Below are positions 47,282 to 56,114 of a stretch of 64,000 bases of DNA, piece by piece. Below the pieces are notes generated by a model. The model ran no database searches, had not been told where the DNA came from, and was given only the letters and a program-made list of their open reading frames with translations. Each line of letters starts with the position of its first letter. Position 1 is the stretch's first letter. The stretch is from Pegea sp. RAD2-039 (lineage: Eukaryota > Chordata > Thaliacea > Salpida > Salpidae), in NCBI GenBank assembly GCA_034620365.1, contig JAQGEQ010000071.1, positions 4,030,001-4,094,000 on the forward strand. The letters are read 5' to 3'. A program made the translations under genes and the position numbers.

Positions 47282-48178
47282 ATGTCACCCAAAGGTGCAA
47301 AGTTTCATGATAGTGAGAGGGTTCTATGTTTTCATGGTCCTTTGCTTTATGAAGCTAAATGTATGAAATCTGAGTTAAGAGAAAAAATTGTTTATTATTT
47401 GATTCATTATAATGGTTGGAATAAACATTGGGATGAGTGGGTGTTAGAGCAAAGAGTTTTAAAATACAATGCTGCAAATTTACAGAGACAAGCTGAATTA
47501 TTACAACAACAAAATAAGGAAAAAAGTAAAAGAAGTAAGCCTGCCAAACTGATGAATAGAGATAAAGATAAACAATACTCTAGAAAATCAGAGATTTCAT
47601 CATCTCCAGCAGAATCTAAAAGAAAAAGAATTTCTTTGGCAATTGATAGTGATACTATTGATGAAACTGAAGAAGAAAAAGAAATAGAAGAAAAAATGGA
47701 AGCAAAAATAGAAGTTCCAAGTACTTTGAGATCTATATTGAATGAAGACTCTCAAAATATTACTAAAAAGAACTTGTTGTGTAAATTACCTGCAGATAAA
47801 TCTGTTGAAGACCTTTTAAATGATTTTATTGAGCATGAAAAACAAGAAGGGGGTTATAATAATCATTGGAATGAATTTGCTTTTGGAATAAAAGCATTTT
47901 TTGATCAGATTCTAAATACTAGATGTCTGTATGCTGAAGAAAGACAACAATATAGTAAACTTGTTAGAGAAAATGAAAACAAAAGCCTTTCACAACTTTA
48001 TGGTGGTATCCACTTATTAAGATTTTTCATAAAAGTCGGCCCCCTTCTTACATATACTAGTTTGTACCCTGAGCATATTACCAAAGTGATTAACCACATG
48101 CATAAATTTCTTTCATTTCTGGAAAGTGATTCTAACAAAATATTTTTAGCAGATAATTATATTATAGCTGAAAACTAA
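47282..48178 (+). CDS. MORF4L1: MRG15-like protein, copy 2 (chromodomain + MRG domain)
   Basis: The ATG at 47282 is chosen because MSPKGAKFHDSERVLCFHGP matches the family start. The frame is open seven codons further up but has no other ATG. Chromo domain: LIHYNGWNKHWDEWVLEQRV, with the full WDEWV motif, then NLQRQAEL. An acidic/basic linker leads to an MRG domain: LCKLPADKSVEDLL, FFDQILNTRCLYAEERQQY, LYGGIHLLRFFIKVGP, and a C-terminus LADNYIIAEN. 298 residues in one exon; vertebrate MRG15 is 323-362. Expected role: H3K36me reader and scaffold of NuA4/Sin3 complexes. The lack of introns, shared with copy 1, suggests origin by retroposition followed by duplication. AATAAA at 48277 is about 100 bases past the stop. 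Confidence 0.92.
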   Translation: MSPKGAKFHDSERVLCFHGPLLYEAKCMKSELREKIVYYLIHYNGWNKHWDEWVLEQRVLKYNAANLQRQAELLQQQNKEKSKRSKPAKLMNRDKDKQYSRKSEISSSPAESKRKRISLAIDSDTIDETEEEKEIEEKMEAKIEVPSTLRSILNEDSQNITKKNLLCKLPADKSVEDLLNDFIEHEKQEGGYNNHWNEFAFGIKAFFDQILNTRCLYAEERQQYSKLVRENENKSLSQLYGGIHLLRFFIKVGPLLTYTSLYPEHITKVINHMHKFLSFLESDSNKIFLADNYIIAEN

Positions 48179-48276
48179 TTGGACATTTGATTTTATTTGT
48201 TGTTGCTTTGTTGTTGTGAAGTCAACAATAATCTCTTATAAATTTTGTTTAAAGGTTTCTGAGGTTCACTGTATGT

Positions 48277-48282
48277 AATAAA
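48277..48282 (+). promoter_or_regulatory. Candidate poly(A) signal of MRG15 copy 2
   Basis: AATAAA 99 bases after the stop codon, within the 187-base gap before TBCC. It is followed 55 bases later by a T-rich stretch ending TTAG at 48338. Confidence 0.5.
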
Positions 48283-48365
48283 AGTGACTTTTTGAAGCAA
48301 AATATATTTTCTTTTAAGAATCTAGTTTATTTTGTTAGTTTTTGTGTTCAAAATTTAAGCAAGGT

Positions 48366-49455
48366 ATGGATTCCCAAAATGAAGATGTAAGCGATAATTT
48401 AGACTCCAAACGAAAGATATTTAGCATGAAGCTTGATGAGAGAGATCAACAAAGAAAAAATAAAGTCCTTGAAGATCGGAGGAGCAAAGGTATCCTGAAG
48501 ACTGAAAAAGAGGCATCTTCATTTCTTCTTCATAAATTTGATGAAGAATTTGCGAAGCTAGATACTCAATTATCCATCGAAGCTTCATCTTTCACTGAAA
48601 ATAGTGATTTGATTCAACATTTTGATGATTTAATGGAGTCGCATATGAAGATTCAAAAGTTTTTTAATGAATCTTATACAAATCTTCCTTCGTACAACGT
48701 TCGACAGATTCAAAATAAATTGGAGATTATCAAAACTAAGATTTCTGAGCAAAGAGAAGGATCTTTTCCTAAGAAGAAGTTTGCTTTTAAATCCAGGCGT
48801 AAGGCTCAAAAAGAGTCAACAAAAAGTAACTTGCCAATTAACAAAAACTTCATCTCATCAACAACCTTTTTTAATCAGGTATCCAACCACAATTGAAGAG
48901 TTCTTTGAAAGTCAACGATTATCTTGAAGATAAGTTTGAAATTAAAGACAAGAATGATGAAACTATCTTACTGAAAAGCGACGAGGTTAAAGGTCGATGT
49001 ATATCTCTGAGTAACCTCAAAAACTGTTCCATTTCACTACATGGGTCCCCAGGAACTGTTTACATACATCAATGCCAGTCATGTGACCTCCAAATTGGTC
49101 CAGTTTCTGGTTCAGGCTTTCTTGAAGAGTTAGTTTGTTGAGAAATCAATTCGATGATTCGAAAAATAAACATTTTTTGTTTAGATGCAAAGATTGTAAA
49201 ATTTCGATTGGATGTCAACAGCTGAGGGTCCATCGGACTACAGATACCACTTTCAACGTCCACGTCACCAGTCGGTCCATCATTGAGGACTCAACCAACG
49301 TAAAGTTCGGTCCTTATGACCTCACATATGATGGATTGGCGACCGACTTCAAGCTTTCCGGTCTATGTGAGAAGAACAATTGGACTGAAGTAGAAGACTT
49401 TAACTGGCTCGTCAAAGACACCAAATCTCCCAATTGGAGTTTAATTGATCAATAA
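48366..49455 (+). CDS. TBCC: Tubulin-binding cofactor C
   Basis: GTPase-activating partner in the tubulin-folding supercomplex (with cofactors D and E). Three exons: 48366-48825, 48879-49128, 49185-49455. Residues ~1-150 form the helical spectrin-like N-domain (RKIFSMKLDERDQQRKNKVL, HFDDLMESHMKIQKFF, PKKKFAFKSRRK). The C-CAP/cofactor C beta-helix follows: LSNLKNCSISLHG, CDLQIGPVSGSGFLEE, CKDCKISIGCQQLRVHRTTD, SRSIIEDSTNVKFGPYDL, and NWTEVEDFNWL near the end. The QLRVHR segment carries the conserved Arg of the GAP site. The joins LLE-ECKDC and TK-SIQPQ are in phase. The gene starts only 187 bases after MRG15 copy 2 on the same strand and converges on the Rab escort protein gene, with 262 bases between stops. 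Confidence 0.94.
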
Positions 49456-49717
49456 TCTCGACAACTTGAGATGTCACTTTCCTAACCTCTAATTGAACAA
49501 GCACTTGTGATTTCTAATAAAACAAATTCGCTGAAGTCACGTGATTGATCATTTATTACGAGAAAAGTGAAAAACGAACATTTAGAGACAGAAAATAGGA
49601 AAGTGAGAAAGATTGTTGGGCGTGAGTTTGTAGCGTGCAGTGAATCGCGGCTCATTTGAATATTAGTCGAGAATCTGTAAAGGACTTCATCAAACCATCG
49701 CGATGATGATGACGTCA

Positions 49718-52700
49718 TCACTCGACCTGTTCATCTTCGGCAACTTCCGCGTAATCCTCCTCCCCGTTCGGATTTTGTTGATTGTGACGTAATTCAATCG
49801 AATGGTCGCTCGAAGTGGCAGCTGCGGAAGTCCTCTCGGTGTTGTATCCTTCATCATCCTCAAACATGATCTCTTCCGGATCAGGAGCTCGAGGGAGGAA
49901 CTCCTCTTCCGGGCAGATCTTCTCAAAGATCTCTTTCGCCTGAATCACATTAATCAGTTTCTCGGATTGAAAAATGTCCGAACTCTACCTCATTGATCGC
50001 TTGATCGAAGCCCAGGGCGAAGTCGGGACCAGTTACCATGGAAACGTTGCTGGGCAAAGAGCTCGAATCGAATGTGAAAGAGTTGGAGATACGGAAGTAA
50101 GCCGCCCACAGAACTTCCGGTTTGATTTGATCGTTTTCAGCGTCTGTTTGGTGGAAGAATTAGAAGAAGTTGCAGACGTGGTGAGGTGGAACCTGGATTA
50201 GTTGGCGAGGAAAAGAGGATTTCTTCAGTTCGACGGAAAGCTTCCTTCAAATTGATGCTGGAAGTCGATCTTTCACCAAAATCAATTGTAGCATGGAGCA
50301 AATCTGAAGAAGAGTTCTGTTGATCATCAATTGAGTCCCGGAAGATACTTACAATGATCTTTGGGACATGCTCCGGAAGACACTCCAACTTCAATCAATC
50401 TCACCAAGGAGTCACGCTCTGTAGGATTGAGGATACCCAAACTAATCTACAGATAATAAAGATGTAGATTGGGAGTGTTGATGAAGATCAACTCACGTGT
50501 TCATTTTCACTTTCATAGATAGAAGAGTTGATGACGTAAACAGCGCGAATGCAGTTTCTTCGAGCTACTTGCTGATCTTCAATTGGTAGTAACCGTTCGT
50601 TGAGTATTACATGATCACAAATAAGTCTTTGACCTGATCTGTGTCTTTAGTATTTGAAGCAAACATGAAGATTAGGTGGTTACCGGTTGTATCGATGACT
50701 GAAGTACATCGGTTGCTTTCCTTATCGATAACTAACGACTTAACTGATCGACGAAGACAAAACAATCCCCCAAAAACAGCGCTCAGTCTGAAAATAAATA
50801 AAATTTCATGAAAAGTATTCACAGCAGTCGAATATTTTGTGCTCTCGACAACATTATATGTCTAAAGCGTTCATCAGTTTATTTGTTTACTTTGAATATT
50901 TCTTATTTTCACAAACAAATGACGTAAAGCCGAGAAAGTCACTTGTGGTGGTTTAATTTGACAATAAATCAAATTTCCCAGTTTTACGACTAGTTTGATT
51001 TTGTGAGTAACTTGAAAAAGTTGATCAATTATTCAAAGTTTTTATTTGCTTGCTGAATATTTTGACAGATTTTTCTTGATGATAAAACAAATTTGATTTC
51101 AAAAGTTCTTCAAATTAATTTGCTGTTGATGATAAATCATCTTTATAAAAAAGCTTTTGATAAATTTCAACAAAATTGAAAAAAACTTCAACTAAACTGA
51201 AAAAATTAGTCACAAGTTGTTTGTTTCAAACCAAGACCTTTTCAGTTTGATACATCAAAGTTAAAACCAATTTATAAAAGTTGATAAATAGACAGAGGAC
51301 AATAAAAAGTCCATCTTTTAACTGAATATGGTAAAAAGTACCTTGAAAAGGCTTGAGGTATTTCTCCCGTCCCATATGTAGTCCAGAGAAACGCCCCATT
51401 TCCATATCTACCGAGCGATTTGAGGAATTTTTGTGTTGACTTAAGTCCTTCATAAGTATTTGTATCTTCATCAATCAGAGCGATTGAGAAGATGATAAAA
51501 TCTTGGAGTTTTTTACTCAATCTTTGATGATGTAGAAACTCTCTGTAAGGTTTGTCCTTAAATTCTGAAAAACAAAAATTTCGAAACTTTTACAAAATTT
51601 ATGAAATATTCAATTTGCGATCAACATTGAGTTGATGAACTTTTATCAACTACTAATTTCAAATGTCTCAAAGAAGTTGATAAAAGCCAGGCGGTTTTAC
51701 GACTTGAAGTTTGATAAAAAGTAAAAACCTTCAAATCGATCTTCATTTTCATCAAAATTTGCAGCAAGAGTAAGAGCTTTCATGAGAAGACGTTTTTCGA
51801 TCACAGAGATATCACTTAAAGTAAAAAAATTCGTCAACTAACTTCATAAAACACAAAATTTACAGAAAATATTTTTAGAATTCAATAAAACCTGTTGTTG
51901 AAGACATCAGCCCTGGAACAAGGGACTTTATGTAGATCAGTGGATTCAAAAGATGTAGCCAGGATCTGATCAACCATACGGAACTCCAAGTATCTGGAAA
52001 TGTTCGAAGAAATGAGCAACTCAACCATGAGTCCGCGAGCAAACAAAAGCTGTTGATGCAAAAGAGTTGAAGTTATTGACTCTCAATATGCAAATTAGCA
52101 GTTGAGATGTATTTAGTTTGTTGTTTTTGAACATCTTCGGACACAAATATCACCTTAGGGGTCAAGTCGATGTTGAATTGTCGCCATTTATCATACAACG
52201 AAGTGGTTTGTTGGGAAGAAACTGACGAGTTTACAGGATTGGTCGATAAATTGTCATGTGACGTCATCTGGTCATCTTCTGATACATTAGTTGCATCTGA
52301 AACTTGATCTTGATCATTTGTGGATGAAGATTCAGCTTGTGATGGATTTATATTTGAGTTGTTCTGGTTTCTAAATCAATATTTTTTGAAATGATCAATA
52401 AGTTGGCAATCTAATTTTCACCAATTTCAAGTTTAATTAATTTAAAAAAACTCTGAAAATAAAATGAAAAGATCTCAACTACTGATGACATTTTTACATC
52501 TTCTAATTAATTACCTGACTCTGTATTCGGTGAAGCCTTTGATAGTTCTCCGTGAGTGGATCAAATTAATAACATCTTCATCTGAAGTAGTCTGTTCATC
52601 AAGTTCAGTAGCTGAAAAAGAAATTAATTATAGAGAATAGAAAAATCTCGAAATAAAAATAAGAAAATTTCAACTAAAATAGATTTATCAAAGAATAGTT

Positions 52701-53174
52701 TGAAATTGAATACTTTCAGTTGAATGATCATTGTTTTGTTCGTTGATAAAATCTTCAAATGCTTTGATATGAAAAGAGGCCCAATCATCTCCATAATAAT
52801 CATTAAAATCGATATGAAGGACTTTTTTACCGATCCTTGACAAGGCTCCAGATAAAATAGATTCTTTCAAACCTTTAAACACGAATCATTTAGTCAACAA
52901 TCTCGAAGGTTTATCATTTTTAGCAATTTTTTATATCTTTTGCTTCAAGAAAAAACTTGAAAAAGTTTGAAGAAAAATATTTGATGATAAAAAATATTCA
53001 TCTCATAAAATTTCATTTTTGTTTTCTTTCTATCTTATTTTAAATAAATAAAATAAACATTTAATAACTTTTATCTTATATAATTCCGTATAATAATATA
53101 ATATTTGAATAAAATAGCAAGATACCTGTTCCTACTATGACGATATCGAACCTCTCAGGCAAACTTTCATCCAT
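49718..53174 (-). CDS. CHM: Rab escort protein (Rab geranylgeranyltransferase component A)
   Basis: Presents new Rab GTPases to geranylgeranyltransferase II. The ATG at 53174 gives MDESLPERFDIVIVGTG, the Rossmann-like start of the GDI/REP superfamily. Later exons: KKVLHIDFNDYYGDDWASFH (~52840-52780), a Ser/Asn-rich insert typical of REPs, YDKWRQFNIDLTPKVIF (~52180), KVPCSRADVFN (~51910), LGRYGNGAFLWTTYGTGEIP (~51400-51360), SAVFGGLFCLRRSVKSLVID (~50780), and a C-terminal region with EIFEKICPEEEFLPRAPDPE (~49930-49870). This last motif separates REP from GDI, which ends earlier. An acidic tail ends at 49718. About ten or more introns. Only the 3'-most part is GC-richer and has TGACGTCA (49710, just past the stop; 52259). 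Confidence 0.94.
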
Positions 53175-53972
53175 TTTTAGTCTAAAAGAAACTGAAACGT
53201 CAGAAAAGTAACAAAATATTAAACAATGCTTCAACTATTTATTAGATATTCTTACAGTAAATAAACAAATAAAGATTATGACATGCTTATACTTAAATTA
53301 AAGAAAGCTGACGATAACATTACAAGTATCAAAAACAAAGTTGATAGATAAGAAGAAATTGTTGAAGATCTCCTTTTAAACATAAGCAGCAATAGAAGAA
53401 ACATCAATAAAAAGTTTGTCAATATTTCAGTTGATCTTCAAAATTAAGAAAATTTTTCTCACTAAATTTCTATTTAGTTTTGAACTCATAATTTTAACTA
53501 AAATAATTAAAAGTTTTTATAAAAATATTTGATGTAAAAATGAGAAAAAGTAAACTTTTTATGAATTTCATTTATTATTGAGCTACACAAAACCAACCAG
53601 CAATGGAAAAAGAATAATCAGCAAAAGTTACTGAAAAAAATTCAATATTTAAAGAAAAAAGAACAAGCCAGTTAAGTTGAAGCCATTTTATTGGGCAATC
53701 TGTATACTTGGTTCAGAAAAATTTCCTTGAAGACGTTCACAATAAAGATTGATAATCTCGCAATTAAAAGAGATCAGAAAAAGTTGATGATCAAATCAAG
53801 ATGTTAGAAAAAGAAGCTAATCAAACTACTGTTTTTATACAATTTCATTTAATGAATGAGAAATATTTATATAATTAATATTACTTATTGCACAAAAGAC
53901 ATAAAAGTTATTATTGAATTATAATTAAAAATAAATGTAAATTTTTTACTAACAAATTATTATCTTAAAATT
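53175..53972. other. Spacer between HGS stop and Rab escort protein start
   Basis: About 800 AT-rich bases. No gene. It is probably the HGS 3' UTR and the Rab escort protein promoter. Confidence 0.5.
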
Positions 53973-56114
53973 TTAGTCAAATGTTATGAGCAAGTTTTGC
54001 TGGTCATTCTCTGCCGTTCCAGTTGTTTGTTGATCTGCTGGAATAGGAGGTTGTTGGGAGTTATCTAGAGGGTAGGCTTGTTGATTAGCTTGCATTTGGT
54101 AGCCACCAGTGTCAGTAAGTTGATAAGATTGCAGTGGTGTTTGTGGTGGAGCAGTAGCAACTACATGATGGTTATTATTTTGTAAGCCAGCTGTGGTGAC
54201 AGTTTGTTGTGGTAAGGCTGTTTGCATCACTTGCATGTTATAAAACTCCTGAGGTAAGTTACTCGCTGAATAGCTTCCTTGTGGATACTGCATTGGTGCT
54301 TGGTTTGTTCTGTTTACATCAGAATATCCTTGATACTGAGCTTGATGAGGTGCAGCAGAGTATGCTTGAGATGGAAACTGATTTGAAGGATATGTTTGTT
54401 GACTTGTAACTTGAGGAGCATAATAATTGGCATTATAATTGACCATATCATTTGGAGTTTGATTAGCTTGCATGTCGTATTGATTTGTGTAACCAACAAG
54501 CATTGGTTGCATCGCTCTCTGTTGGATATATTGTTTCTGTTGTTCTAGTTTCACTTGGCGAGCTGCTTCTTGTTCTTGCATCCGTTGTAAAGCAATCTGT
54601 CGTTGATGAGCCAGATACTCTTGCTTCTTCTGCCTCATTAATTGTAGTTTTTGACTCATTTGTATCTGACGGAGTCTTTCTGCTTCCTCAGCATCTCTTC
54701 TTAATTTTTCAGCATGATCTGCTCTCAGAGCATCCAGAGCCGCTCTTGCATCTTTCATCTGTGTCACTTTATCTTGAAGAGCTTCTTGTGTCAAACGCGA
54801 TTCTTCAAGATGATTCAACATGTGAAGAACTTGAGGATGCATCGAATTAATAGTTTGGAAAAGTGTTTGAACCGCCGAATCATTAGAAATTGATCTTCCT
54901 CGGATCTGATTAGATCTCATCCTATTCATGAAGATTTCGATACTTGTACGAAGATTTGTGAGAAGTTTTTGATCTTCATCTGAAGTATAGAGGACGTTTT
55001 CCTGCATCACCTGCACCTCAGGAGCTATTTCCTCCATTTTCTTTACTTCTACATTCACTGCTTCTTTGTCATGTTGATTCGAGGAGCTTTGCTGATCTTG
55101 CTTTTCCTTTTTCTTCTCCCAATATGCTCTATTAAAGTAATGAGCCAGATCTGGATCAACATTTTCTTTTACGGAGTTTTTAGAAGTTTCATTTGGAGAT
55201 CCGACTTTAGTTTCATTTGGACTAGAAGTTGTCTCCGAGTTCTTTTCTCTTTGAATCTGAGCACGATTTTGTTGCTCATCCAATGAAAGAGCAAGAGCCA
55301 ATTGTATCTCCTCTTCTTCTTTTAACTCTGCTTCAGTTTTTTTCGGAGGTTCTTGAACCTCTTTAAAAAGAGCACTTTGTAGATACTCAATTGGCAGATC
55401 AGACTCAGTCTTTGAAGAGCTTGCTCCTTTTTTTGATGAAGCTTTTTTGACACTTAATTGAGAGTAACAATCATCACAAACTCTCACTTCCTTTTCAATA
55501 CCAAATTTTGGAATTATAGCTTGCTTGCTTGTACATTTGCTACAAAATATTCCACCACAAGCTCTACAGTGATGTTTTCGAGTTACAACACCAAATTCAG
55601 TCTTACAACTCGAGCATTCAGCTCCTTCTCTCCATGTAGGTGCAGACTCAGACTTAAACATATCACTAACAGTTTTTTCTGGTGGAAATTTATATCCTTC
55701 TGCTTTAAGAACATTGTAGAGGGTAAATGCAATTCTTAATTTGGAATCATTTTTAAAACCAAGACCCCAGCACTGAATCATTTCCAAAAGTTTATTCTTC
55801 AGGTTATCTGATCTTGTATTTTTCACCAAGTCTTTCATTTTCTCCATATATTGTTCAGTTATTACCTCAGTATGAAAGCTTTCACCGCAGTTTTTCATCA
55901 CTGTATCTAGAACACTGATAGCCAACAGCTTTTGGTTTGGATTTTTTTCATCCATAACACGATTTTTTATTAAAGTAGCAGCATCCCGGACTTTAACGTC
56001 TCCACCTCTAATCTGATCACAAATTTGGAGCATACAGTCCAAGTCGGGTTCTAATAAAAGATTGCTAGTGGCCTTATCAAGAGTTTTTTCAAAAACAGAC
56101 TTTGTGCGAAACAT
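53973..56114 (-). CDS. HGS: Hepatocyte growth factor-regulated tyrosine kinase substrate (HRS/HGS), intronless
   Basis: ESCRT-0 subunit that sorts ubiquitinated cargo at early endosomes. One uninterrupted 713-codon frame. VHS domain ~1-145 (FEKTLDKATSNLL, LLAISVLDTVMKNCGESFH). FYVE finger ~162-220 with the PI3P-binding RKHHCRACG and paired cysteines. UIM ~262-282 (EEEEIQLALALSLDEQ). Coiled-coil helical region ~370-550 (EKLRRDAEEAERLRQIQ), then a Gln/Pro/Tyr-rich tail and a C-terminal LLITFD clathrin-box-like end (human ends in LISFD). All expected parts are in order, at a length near the human protein's 777. The complete absence of introns, next to a Rab escort protein gene with many, suggests a retroposed origin or intron loss. 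Confidence 0.96.
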   Translation of the reverse strand: MFRTKSVFEKTLDKATSNLLLEPDLDCMLQICDQIRGGDVKVRDAATLIKNRVMDEKNPNQKLLAISVLDTVMKNCGESFHTEVITEQYMEKMKDLVKNTRSDNLKNKLLEMIQCWGLGFKNDSKLRIAFTLYNVLKAEGYKFPPEKTVSDMFKSESAPTWREGAECSSCKTEFGVVTRKHHCRACGGIFCSKCTSKQAIIPKFGIEKEVRVCDDCYSQLSVKKASSKKGASSSKTESDLPIEYLQSALFKEVQEPPKKTEAELKEEEEIQLALALSLDEQQNRAQIQREKNSETTSSPNETKVGSPNETSKNSVKENVDPDLAHYFNRAYWEKKKEKQDQQSSSNQHDKEAVNVEVKKMEEIAPEVQVMQENVLYTSDEDQKLLTNLRTSIEIFMNRMRSNQIRGRSISNDSAVQTLFQTINSMHPQVLHMLNHLEESRLTQEALQDKVTQMKDARAALDALRADHAEKLRRDAEEAERLRQIQMSQKLQLMRQKKQEYLAHQRQIALQRMQEQEAARQVKLEQQKQYIQQRAMQPMLVGYTNQYDMQANQTPNDMVNYNANYYAPQVTSQQTYPSNQFPSQAYSAAPHQAQYQGYSDVNRTNQAPMQYPQGSYSASNLPQEFYNMQVMQTALPQQTVTTAGLQNNNHHVVATAPPQTPLQSYQLTDTGGYQMQANQQAYPLDNSQQPPIPADQQTTGTAENDQQNLLITFD

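Noticed and set aside
54485-54850. 121-codon plus-strand ORF
   Set aside because: Antisense shadow of the intact HGS coding exon.
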